DNA of 64,000 bases from Gammaproteobacteria bacterium (GTDB lineage: Bacteria > Pseudomonadota > Gammaproteobacteria > SZUA-152), in contig JAKIUF010000012.1 in the NCBI GenBank assembly GCA_021647705.1, positions 1 to 64,000 of the forward strand, in the 5' to 3' direction. The first letter of the stretch is position 1. Every line of letters begins with the position of its first letter. Positions 1 to 6,056 of this stretch are shown here, in pieces. The notes beneath the pieces are model-generated. The model ran no database searches and was not told the origin of the DNA. It saw nothing but the letters and a program-made list of their open reading frames with translations. The position numbers and the translations under genes were made by a program.

Positions 1-85
1 TGATCAACTCATCTTTTTCTGTGTCGCTGAGATTTTTTAGATTGGGCAGTGATTGCATGGCTATGGAGCTTACATCAAAATTCAT
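1..85 (-). CDS. Start of a gene cut by the left window edge, possibly an IS66-type transposase
   Basis: Reading leftwards from an ATG at 85, 28 codons are open to the window edge. The peptide contains SLPNLKNLSDTEKDELI. A short N-terminus of the form 'LP(D/N)L..L...EKDALI' is typical of IS66-family TnpC transposases, but only 28 residues are visible, so this is a guess by resemblance. No good ribosome binding site precedes the ATG. Positions 86-427, to the right, hold no gene I can support. Confidence 0.35.
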   Translation of the reverse strand, partial: MNFDVSSIAMQSLPNLKNLSDTEKDELI

Positions 86-427
86 TTGTTATTCAATAAT
101 TTGAGGGAGATCAGGCTGAGTAGTTACATTTTTCCCAACATTAATTTGTTTTTTATCATGATCGAATATCCCTTTGATTTTTTTTAAAAAATGGCACTTG
201 AAAGTGCGGTTGTTTTAACTATTTCGGAATCGACTAAAAAAGCCTTCGGCCACCACCCGGCGACTACCTCTTGAAGGCGGTCCATGGGGGGGAGAACTCT
301 CTGCTGAAATCGAATTAATGCCACTGACAACATTGAAACCGTTGCTATAAATAACAGCGAGTCGCAAGAAGAATAAACGCCCCTTTTCCCAAAGTCCACA
401 GGAAGCTCATGGATACTGGACAGGCAT

Positions 428-778
428 ATGAGCACACCAATAAGCCAAGACACCATCAATAAAGCCCTCTGGGGTGCATATGATACGTCCCGTGGCACCA
501 TCAGTGCCGACACCTATAAGGAAGAGCATGGAAACGAGCCTGAACTGATCGCTGAAATGATGAATGCGATTGGAAAGTTTATGGGTGCAACTGACATGCC
601 GGTACTTTTGATGTATGCCAACCCGGGTTTAGTTGTTCCTCCCAAAGCCGTTGGTTGGTATATCAATAAGATACAAAAGCTGGAAACCGCCTTCCTTGGA
701 CAAGGGTTGCACTTCATACAGGAAGACCAACCTGAGGCTATTGGGCGGGCGCTCGCAGACTGGATGCGTCGCCATTAA
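428..778 (+). pseudogene. Chimeric ORF: HsdM N-terminus with deletion joined to haloalkane dehalogenase C-terminus
   Basis: The first ~47 residues (SQDTINKALWGAYDTSRGTI, then TYKEEHGNEPELIAEMM) read like the N-terminus of a type I restriction methylase HsdM. The usual ~25 residues between the TYK and the second YK segment are missing. From about residue 50 the protein becomes the C-terminal third of a haloalkane dehalogenase: VLLMYANPGLVVPPKAV and LGQGLHFIQEDQPEAIG, in which the His of GLHF is the catalytic base of that alpha/beta hydrolase family. The nucleophile Asp and the rest of the fold are absent, so neither parent activity is expected. The reading frame is intact (116 aa) and ends in ADWMRRH. 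The tag gene follows 26 bp downstream. I treat it as a recombination product of two gene remnants. Confidence 0.7.
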
Positions 779-804
779 AACGTAATAAACAGGGTTAACA
801 CAGT

Positions 805-1476
805 ATGCAATCAATAACAGAAATTACCCGAATTGCCGCCAGGCACAAGGGCGGTGCCGCCGCCCTTGAACGTCTTTTGTCTCGCCCGTTGCCACCCGGG
901 AAGATTCGCAAGATACCGAATGATCGCTGGTTGTCTGCAATGACCAAATGCATTTTCCAGGCGGGTTTCAATTGGCAGATTATTGAAAACAAGTGGGAAC
1001 GATTCGAGGAGGTCTTCGAGGGGTTTGATGTGGGCCGGTGGATGATGATGTCAGATGACGACCTGGATCAGCTGCTGAAAATCGACGGGATTGTCAGAAA
1101 TGTCGTGAAGATTCGTTCAGTCAGGGAAAACGCCACTTTCCTGAAAGAGGTCGGCGATGCCCACGGAAGTAGTGTTGGCGATTATTTTGCCGCCTGGAAG
1201 CCTACAGATTATTGCAACAATCTCCGTGAGCTTCAGAAGAATGGCGCACGTCTTGGTGGAAAAACCAGCCAGATCTTCCTGCAGCGCATGGGGATCGATG
1301 CGATCGCTTTTACACCTGATGTAATAAAAGCCCTTCAACGGGAAGACATCATCAACAGGATTCTCGGTTCGAATAGGGATTGGACGGCGCTGCAAACGGC
1401 GATTGATACCTGGCGTAACCAGTCTGACCGTACGCTCACCGAAATTAGTCAAATATTGGTCTTTTCGGTTGATTAG
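805..1476 (+). CDS. tag: DNA-3-methyladenine glycosylase I family protein
   Basis: 223 aa. The sequence follows the glycosylase I family throughout: PNDRWLSAMTKCIFQAGFNW and IIENKWERFEEVFEGFD, then DLDQLL..GIVRN..KI.SVR and a C-terminal helical part with ARLGG and FLQRMGIDA. The role of the family is base-excision repair: hydrolytic removal of 3-methyladenine from alkylated DNA in the cytoplasm. Length and motifs look complete. The start at 805 has only a weak AGGG upstream. Its last codons overlap, on the other strand, the end of a truncated membrane-protein gene (1473-1589), so a recombination junction lies exactly at the 3' end of this gene. It may be a passenger rather than the host's main copy. 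Confidence 0.85.
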   Translation: MQSITEITRIAARHKGGAAALERLLSRPLPPGKIRKIPNDRWLSAMTKCIFQAGFNWQIIENKWERFEEVFEGFDVGRWMMMSDDDLDQLLKIDGIVRNVVKIRSVRENATFLKEVGDAHGSSVGDYFAAWKPTDYCNNLRELQKNGARLGGKTSQIFLQRMGIDAIAFTPDVIKALQREDIINRILGSNRDWTALQTAIDTWRNQSDRTLTEISQILVFSVD

Positions 1477-1589
1477 GTGGTGGGTAGCATCCAGCGGTGA
1501 TTACCGCGCTTGCGGCACCGGGCGGTCCACACTGGCATGGTTACGGCGACAGCGAACGGAATCAGGAAAAACAGGGGTTTTATGATCAT
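1473..1589 (-). pseudogene. Truncated copy of the ICE membrane protein found intact at 49297-49761
   Basis: 38 codons starting at an ATG at 1589: a hydrophobic start (FFLIPFAVAVTMPVW) followed by ARCRKRGNHRWMLP. The intact 154-aa protein at 49297-49761 begins with a similar membrane segment followed by ARCRKRGGDSRRWVLPW. The copy here stops after residue 38, at the 3' end of tag. As at the other locus, a ParE-type toxin gene lies immediately upstream on the same strand, so the whole block is a duplicate. Not expected to be functional. Confidence 0.65.
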
Positions 1590-1658
1590 TTTCTTCTCGT
1601 CCTTATGCGTAAATCCTTTTCTCTTACCCGGACAGTATAGTCCGGCATACAGGAGGCG

Positions 1659-1940
1659 TCATCGATGCTCTTGGCAGTGCCATACACGGATGATCGCCAC
1701 GTCCTCGCTATCAATCATATAACGGAGCACGTAGGCACTGGTGCCGAACGGCAAATAAAATTCCCGTCGCCCGGTGTCATCGCCCATTGGTTTGCCAATG
1801 TTGGGCATTTCCACCAGTCTGTCGGCACCGTCCAGCAAAACCTCCATGGCACGACCCGCTGCACCGGGATCCTGGTTGAGCAGAAAATCATACAGCCGCT
1901 GAATATCCTGCCATGCTTCCGGCAGCCAGCGTACTCTCAT
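1659..1940 (-). CDS. RelE/ParE-family toxin
   Basis: 93 aa, close to the usual ~95 for the family. The start MRVRWLPEAWQDIQRLYDFL and the segment DRLVEMPNIGKPMGDD, followed by a C-terminal RYMID...IIRVWHCQEHR, are typical of ParE/RelE plasmid-stabilisation toxins, which act on gyrase or on ribosome-bound mRNA. The gene overlaps its antitoxin by 4 bp (antitoxin first), so the pair is translationally coupled. It is about 75% identical by eye to the toxin at 49823-50104, making the two loci paralogues. Which target it hits cannot be read from the sequence. Confidence 0.85.
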   Translation of the reverse strand: MRVRWLPEAWQDIQRLYDFLLNQDPGAAGRAMEVLLDGADRLVEMPNIGKPMGDDTGRREFYLPFGTSAYVLRYMIDSEDVAIIRVWHCQEHR

Positions 1941-2209
1941 CCAGCGGCTTTCGTGCGCGCTTGGTCAGCGAGGCGTGTGAGGCGTGTTCTGACCTCATCG
2001 TGGCTCAAATGCTCACCGGTGTCCTGGTATCGTTGCCAGCGCACCATATCTTCCTGTTTTTCGCGTTCGTTGACCTCTTCTTTTACCAGGTATTCCTCGA
2101 TGGCCTTCTTCATCAGCCAGTGGGGCGTTCGTTCCTTGATGTTGCCTAATACCTTGAGGCGTTCGCGTACGTCCTCGTCCAGCTTGACTCCCATGGTGGT
2201 TGTTTTCAT
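1937..2209 (-). CDS. Antitoxin of the ParE-type pair (ribbon-helix-helix)
   Basis: 90 aa starting MKTTTMGVKLDEDVRERLK, a ribbon-helix-helix (CopG/ParD-like) DNA-binding start, followed by a charged C-terminal part (EEVNEREKQEDMVRWQRYQD) that would wrap the toxin. A longer open frame extends upstream to 2533, but the ATG at 2209 is preceded by GGAGGCGAC and matches the start of the paralogue at 50101-50376, so I chose it. It sits in front of the toxin gene with a 4-bp overlap and probably represses the operon through the palindrome at 2227-2243. Confidence 0.8.
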   Translation of the reverse strand: MKTTTMGVKLDEDVRERLKVLGNIKERTPHWLMKKAIEEYLVKEEVNEREKQEDMVRWQRYQDTGEHLSHDEVRTRLTRLADQARTKAAG

Positions 2210-2226
2210 CGTCGCCTCCGTAAAAA

Positions 2227-2254
2227 GTTGCACCTTATGCAACTCACTATAGCA
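2227..2254 (-). promoter_or_regulatory. Promoter and operator of the left toxin-antitoxin operon
   Basis: On the minus strand an extended -10 box (TGCTATAGT, 2246-2254) is followed by the palindrome GTTGCA-N5-TGCAAC (2227-2243), just upstream of the antitoxin ribosome binding site. The same arrangement, TGCTATAGT then a GGTTGC/GCAACC palindrome, precedes the paralogous antitoxin at 50376. Conservation at two diverged loci supports a functional promoter with an autoregulatory operator. Confidence 0.6.
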
Positions 2255-2261
2255 TATACGG

Positions 2262-2463
2262 TCAGGATCACCAGGTGGTGGACGGCTTACGCCGTGGCAG
2301 CACGAGAGGTGTTCAAAGCAGGCACGGTTTGGCAGGCGCGGAAAAGGATAAGCGGGATGGGCAAGCCAGTAGTCGCGATCAGGAATCAGTGGAGCATCAA
2401 GACGCGACAGGTTACGGCGCGTTGCGCCTTTCGTGGCCGTAGGCCACCCAACACAGGAGAGGT
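2262..2463. repeat. Repeat upstream of toxin-antitoxin loci, copy A, with two tandem hairpins
   Basis: Contains ATCACCAGGTGGTGGACGGC, then CACGGTTTGGCAGGCG, then two adjacent hairpins: GGCGC-GTT-GCGCC and GTGGCC-GTA-GGCCAC (about 2417-2452). The first half recurs at 50441-50515 and the second half, hairpins included, at about 51310-51417, always upstream of a toxin-antitoxin operon. No coding role is apparent. Confidence 0.55.
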
Positions 2464-2532
2464 GGGTGATTTTCCTATAAGTACCCATTTGGTGCGCTTT
2501 TATGATTGACTCGACAGAAAATGTTCTAGCCA

Positions 2533-2586
2533 ATTAAAGTCGAAAATAAGTTATTAATGTCGAAAACTACCTATTAAAGTCAAATT
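2533..2586. repeat. Three direct repeats at exact 20-bp spacing
   Basis: ATTAAAGTCGAAAA (2533), ATTAATGTCGAAAA (2553) and ATTAAAGTCAAATT (2573) are spaced exactly 20 bp apart, immediately left of an IS3-family transposase fragment. Such arrays are seen as transposase-binding repeats at transposon ends or as iterons; which applies here is unknown. Confidence 0.5.
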
Positions 2587-2767
2587 CGGCAGTCTGAAAC
2601 GCGAGTGGACGGGAAATCAGTTATACAAAACACGACAGGCAGCAATAGCCGATGTGCGGGAATACGTGGCGGTGTACTACAATGCCATGCGCTTACATTC
2701 GACATTGGGTTACAAGACCCCAATGGATTATGAAAAAGGTCTTAACAAAGTGTCCGATATAGGTTGA
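2585..2767 (+). pseudogene. C-terminal fragment of an IS3-family transposase (OrfB)
   Basis: Sixty codons open with FGSLKREWTGNQLY and end with YYNAMRLHSTLGYKTPMDYE before a TGA. This is the C-terminal end of the IS3-family integrase core, beginning just after the catalytic Glu helix (VESFFGSLK). There is no start codon and the catalytic residues are missing. It is a different element from the one at 10425-11521, whose corresponding part reads [16 protein letters not shown]. Positions 2768-2930 carry no convincing gene. Confidence 0.8.
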
Positions 2768-2930
2768 CCACAACAGAATGGATACTTAATAACAAAGAAT
2801 GGCTTTTTTCGGGTATCTCTCGACTGGCGATACTACAGGTAAATAATCATGGCCTTCGATAAAACAACCGTGAGTGCAGATCGTCGGCAGATTTCAACAG
2901 TGAAAATGATAGGAGAAATACGGATTAAAT

Positions 2931-3320
2931 ATGAATTCTGCAAATAAACCTGAGATAGATCAACTTCGCAAGAGTCACCAGCAACTGGTATCACGCATAC
3001 AAATGCTCGCCATGCATCAGAAAAATTTTGTACTGGATCAACTCCGGCAGCCATCCAAGAAAAACCGTTTCCGTTCCCGGTCTGATGACCTGTCTGCCTA
3101 CCTCAAAGAGATACGGGATGATATCGACAGGCTTGATGGTGAACAATACGTAGATGCGTATGAAACGATTACTGAAGACTTATACCGTAAATTCCACTAT
3201 GCACTTAACGCCATCAAAAATGCCACAACACCCAAACAGGCTAAAAATAAGGATCATGAGCGAGCGCGACGAGTCTATGCTTCAAAACAAAGGCAATACA
3301 AAACTGGAATTGCTGGGTAA
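2931..3320 (+). CDS. Hypothetical protein, charged and helical
   Basis: 129 aa, not recognised. Rich in Lys, Arg, Gln and Asp with heptad-like spacing in the first half (DQLRKSHQQLVSRIQMLAMH), no signal peptide and no membrane segment, so a soluble, probably helical cytoplasmic protein. AGGAG lies 15 bp before the ATG, rather far, and a GGA is nearer. It sits among plasmid- and ICE-like remnants (two short ORFs and a parA fragment downstream) and may be part of a lost maintenance module. Confidence 0.5.
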   Translation: MNSANKPEIDQLRKSHQQLVSRIQMLAMHQKNFVLDQLRQPSKKNRFRSRSDDLSAYLKEIRDDIDRLDGEQYVDAYETITEDLYRKFHYALNAIKNATTPKQAKNKDHERARRVYASKQRQYKTGIAG

Positions 3321-3362
3321 TGCGCATATCATTTTAGCAGGCGAGAATCAGGGTGCATTCAT

Positions 3363-3509
3363 GTGACTCGAATAGGTGTTGTTGTGTCCAATGACATAAA
3401 ACTGGTACTAGCCCGTAAAGATGGAAGTTCGTGTGGTTTCGATAAGATAGAGGCAGGACTACTGGGAGATGGAAAGAAATGTCTGCAACTAGGGTTTATG
3501 CAATTATAA
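3363..3509 (+). CDS. Short hypothetical ORF with GTG start
   Basis: 48 codons from a GTG at 3363, preceded by AGGG. The peptide begins MTRIGVVVSNDIKLVLARKD and ends QLGFMQL. Not recognised. It lies between the 129-aa ORF and another short ORF, with the same direction and short gaps, so it may belong to one small operon. Coding status is uncertain because of the size. Confidence 0.3.
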   Translation: MTRIGVVVSNDIKLVLARKDGSSCGFDKIEAGLLGDGKKCLQLGFMQL

Positions 3510-3521
3510 GCTTGGAGGCAA

Positions 3522-3644
3522 ATGAGCCTTGTTGCATGGACCGGACCTAATAACTATATGGCAGATCCATCGTGGTGGGTACAGCATTGGACCCAGCTAG
3601 ACGCGTTGTTCCATGTCGGCAAGGATGCCGCCGAATTGCGCTGA
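3522..3644 (+). pseudogene. Short ORF truncated at a recombination junction
   Basis: A strong GGAGG precedes an ATG at 3522. The first 25 residues (MSLVAWTGPNNYMADPSWWV) look like a genuine gene start. The last 15 codons run antisense through a parA fragment, so the original gene was probably cut at about 3597 and only its start remains. The family is not recognised. Confidence 0.35.
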
Positions 3645-3701
3645 AAAAGAAGTTTTACCGACACCGCCTTTGGTCGATACTATTCCGTATATCTTAGCCA
3701 T
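3597..3701 (-). pseudogene. N-terminal fragment of a ParA-type ATPase
   Basis: An AGGTGA ribosome binding site and ATG at 3701 start a 34-residue peptide: MAKIYGIVSTKGGVGKTSFS followed by AQFGGILADMEQRV and a stop. KGGVGKT is the deviant Walker A of ParA/MinD partition ATPases. The family is normally 200-300 aa, so everything after the first helix is lost. ICEs of the type seen further right usually carry parA near one end, so this may be a remnant of another ICE or plasmid. Confidence 0.75.
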
Positions 3702-3789
3702 TTGATCACCTGCAAAGTTATCCTGAACCATGCAGGGTGGTGTGTTGTGCTTCCCCTTCTCCTTTCCTCATGTTATTGCAAGGTATAAA

Positions 3790-4046
3790 TGTCCCTCCCC
3801 GCGGTTTTTAGAAATGTCTTTTTCTGGATTGTCCCGTTAAAGACTGGAAGTCACCGCTGAATTCAATTGCCTTTGCTTAACAACCTGCTTCTGGCCACGG
3901 CGCTTAGGCGCCTTTTTACTGCGTTGGACTGATTTTTTTGTCTGTTCCTCTTGAATAAACTGAAGAACAGCACCAAACCTTTTGTTTGAAACCACCTTTG
4001 CCTGCTTCACTTGCCGAACTTTATCAAAAACGGTGTAGGGAAAGCA
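3790..4046 (-). pseudogene. End of an ISNCY-type transposase gene plus its terminal repeat (copy 1)
   Basis: Minus-strand frame from about 4046 to the TAA at 3837-3839 reads FPYTVFDKVRQVKQAKVVSN, KRFGAVLQFIQEEQ and RSKKAPKRRGQKQ. I recognise this as the C-terminus of an ISNCY (IS1202-group) transposase, by resemblance (SLPY..FDK......VENKRLG). The segment 3790-3839 is the element's terminus (TGTCCCTC...TTAGAAATG). A second copy lies at 10327-11680, interrupted by an IS3-family element. The N-terminal part of this copy is absent. From 4047 to 4472 I see no gene. Confidence 0.6.
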
Positions 4047-4232
4047 CTCGCTGCGCTCGCGGGACAGGCTCGCGTCTGCATTTGATTTCCTATCAAGTAT
4101 TTGACCCGCCTATGAGATTACGAAGGGCTACACGGGTATTCTGGGGCATATTTACGGTGGTATTTTGATGATTCACACCTCTTTGGGTAATAGCTTGAAG
4201 ATGTGGCTTGTATCTATTAACATGTCTTGTTG

Positions 4233-4244
4233 CCCCCCCCCCCC
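4233..4244. repeat. Homopolymer run of twelve C
   Basis: Twelve consecutive C in a region (4047-4472) where no real gene is visible. Such a tract is prone to slippage, and also to sequencing and assembly error. No ORF with a convincing start is switched by it, so a phase-variation role is not supported. Confidence 0.9.
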
Positions 4245-4472
4245 TGCGCACTCGATTTGCCTGCTTTCCTTAGTGCTGAAGGGAGGCGATAGATGCCCAC
4301 CCTTGATGAATTGCCGCATTCCTGAATGCTCCGCAGCAGCAAGTTGAACTGGTTGGTGCGGGATGGAGAGATCCCGGCTCTCCAAGACCGCATCCCCATG
4401 GTGTATTGATCGGCACATCACGTGTTGGTGAAACTCCCCGCAACGAAATTACGATGAAATAAGTGGAGAGTC

Positions 4473-4667
4473 ATGGCAATGCAGAAAGATCACTGCCTCA
4501 ATTACAATCACGGACGTCCAAACGCGCCGGTGCGCTTTTGTTCTATGTGCGGTGAGGTAGTGAATAAGAATATTTCTGCAGAAGAGTGTGACCTGGAAAA
4601 ACATGCAAAAAAAAGGCGTACAAGAAACAAACACTGTGTGGATTGCGGTGAACAACTCATTCAATAA
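4473..4667 (+). CDS. Small zinc-ribbon-like protein
   Basis: 64 aa, with a GGAGAG ribosome binding site 7 bp before the ATG. Cys residues are placed as in a zinc ribbon: one near residue 8 (DHCLNYNH), a CxxC in RFCSMCGEVV and a second CxxC in KHCVDCGEQL. The middle is basic (HAKKRRTRNKH). The function is not recognised; binding of Zn and perhaps nucleic acid is inferred from the motif. It reads in the same direction as the inositol genes downstream but is separated from them by about 90 bp. Confidence 0.65.
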   Translation: MAMQKDHCLNYNHGRPNAPVRFCSMCGEVVNKNISAEECDLEKHAKKRRTRNKHCVDCGEQLIQ

Positions 4668-4758
4668 AGGTCACGGCTATCCCAGCGATTTATGAGGTAT
4701 CGACTATCTTGAAAAACATGGATAACTACCTGGATGGAAGTTGGGAGAAATTTGAACA

Positions 4759-4914
4759 ATGGATCAGGAACACTATCGGGGTCGCTTTCGCTGGCGCGTA
4801 AGGCCGATGGACAAGCGATCTAATCGGGAAAAGATTGTCGACCTTGTGCAGAACGACATTAAAGAGAACAAGGAGGTTTTTCCAGAGAAAAATGCTTTCA
4901 TTGAACGAAAATAA
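4759..4914 (+). CDS. Small basic protein preceding inositol-phosphate synthase
   Basis: 51 aa from ATG at 4759, ending 17 bp before the inositol-phosphate synthase start. The sequence is highly charged: MDQEHYRGRFRWRVRPMDKR, then REKIVDLVQNDIKENKEVF. Not recognised. Tight spacing suggests co-transcription with the inositol pathway genes. The upstream ribosome binding site (GGGAGAAA, about 10 bp before) is reasonable. Confidence 0.45.
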   Translation: MDQEHYRGRFRWRVRPMDKRSNREKIVDLVQNDIKENKEVFPEKNAFIERK

Positions 4915-4931
4915 CAGGAGATGTGAAATAC

Positions 4932-6032
4932 ATGAGTAAAATCAAGATTGCTATCGTCGGCATCGGAAACTGTGCCAGTTCCCTGATACAGGGCATCCAC
5001 TATTATCAAGGGAAGGACGAGAAAGATGCAATCGGGCTGATGCATTGGGAGATTGGCGGATACCAGCCCGGCGACATTGAAGTCGTCGCGGCCTTCGATG
5101 TCGACAAACGTAAAGTCGGTGTCGATGTACACGAGGCCATTTTTTCTGCGCCCAACTGCACGACAGTGTTTTGTTCCGATATCCCTGCATCCGGCGTCAC
5201 CGTACAGATGGGCAAGATTCTGGACGGTTTTTCCGACCACATGAAGGATTATGATGAAAAACGCACTTTTGTGTTGGCAGAAGAGCCGGAACCCAGCGAA
5301 GAAGATATCGTTAAGCTACTCAAAGATACCGGCGCACAAATCCTCTTGAATTACCTGCCGGTTGGCTCCGAGGAAGCGACTCGCTTTTATGCCGGTTGTG
5401 CCTATAAAGCGGGGCTGGCTTTCGTCAACAATATCCCGGTCTTCATCGCCAGCGATCCCGAAGGACAGTGGGCGCGTCATTTTGAAGAAGCCGGTTTGCC
5501 CATTATCGGTGATGACATCAAGGCCCAGTTGGGGGCGACCATTACCCATCGCACGTTGACGGATCTCTTCGCCAAGCGGGGGGTTAAGCTGGAGCGTACC
5601 TACCAGCTCAACACCGGTGGTAACACCGATTTTCTCAACATGCTCAACCACTCACGTCTGGCCTCCAAGAAGGCGTCCAAGACCGAGGCGGTGCAGGCCG
5701 TGACCGGTAATCGTATGGATGACGACGACATTCATATTGGTCCGAGTGACTACGTGCCCTGGCAAAATGATAACAAGGTTTGTTTCCTGCGCATGGAGGG
5801 AACGATGTTTGGTGACGTGCCGATGAACCTCGAATTGCGTCTGTCGGTGGAAGATTCGCCCAACTCGGCAGGTGTGTCCATTGATATGATTCGTTGCGCC
5901 AAATTGGCGTTGGATCGTGGCCAGAGCGGCATTCTGGAAGCACCATCGGCCTATTTCTGCAAACATCCGCTACGCCAGTTCACGGATGATGAGGCTTTTA
6001 GGATGATGGAAGACTTCATTAAAGGTGAGTGA
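4932..6032 (+). CDS. myo-Inositol-1-phosphate synthase
   Basis: 366 aa. Converts glucose-6-phosphate to L-myo-inositol-1-phosphate with NAD as internal redox cofactor. The N-terminal NAD-binding motif is VGIGNCASSLIQGIHYY (residues ~9-25). The core family motifs are present: NNIPVFIASDP, GDDIKAQLGATITHR (with the conserved Lys), LNTGGNTDFLNM and SDYVPWQNDNK. The form is the short archaeal/actinobacterial one. A GTG nine bases upstream (4923) is also in frame, but AGGAG at 4916-4920 fits the ATG at 4932 better. The next gene, 24 bp downstream, uses the product, so the two are very likely one operon. Confidence 0.92.
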   Translation: MSKIKIAIVGIGNCASSLIQGIHYYQGKDEKDAIGLMHWEIGGYQPGDIEVVAAFDVDKRKVGVDVHEAIFSAPNCTTVFCSDIPASGVTVQMGKILDGFSDHMKDYDEKRTFVLAEEPEPSEEDIVKLLKDTGAQILLNYLPVGSEEATRFYAGCAYKAGLAFVNNIPVFIASDPEGQWARHFEEAGLPIIGDDIKAQLGATITHRTLTDLFAKRGVKLERTYQLNTGGNTDFLNMLNHSRLASKKASKTEAVQAVTGNRMDDDDIHIGPSDYVPWQNDNKVCFLRMEGTMFGDVPMNLELRLSVEDSPNSAGVSIDMIRCAKLALDRGQSGILEAPSAYFCKHPLRQFTDDEAFRMMEDFIKGE

Positions 6033-6056
6033 TCAAGGACGGGCGAGGCTATTGGT

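Noticed and set aside
184-513. 109-aa minus-strand ORF with hydrophobic segments
   Set aside because: No ribosome binding site, composition unlike neighbours, and it overlaps the better-supported chimeric ORF starting at 428.
2400-2463. Integron attC site
   Set aside because: Twin hairpins resemble folded attC superficially, but the RYYYAAC/GTTRRRY core sites are not present and no integron integrase was found.
2849-2947. 32-codon ORF just before the 129-aa gene
   Set aside because: Too short, no recognisable features; it may be a leader but nothing supports translation beyond an AGGT upstream.
4165-4421. Several 60-82-aa ORFs around the poly-C tract
   Set aside because: They overlap each other on both strands, lack ribosome binding sites and depend on the homopolymer length.
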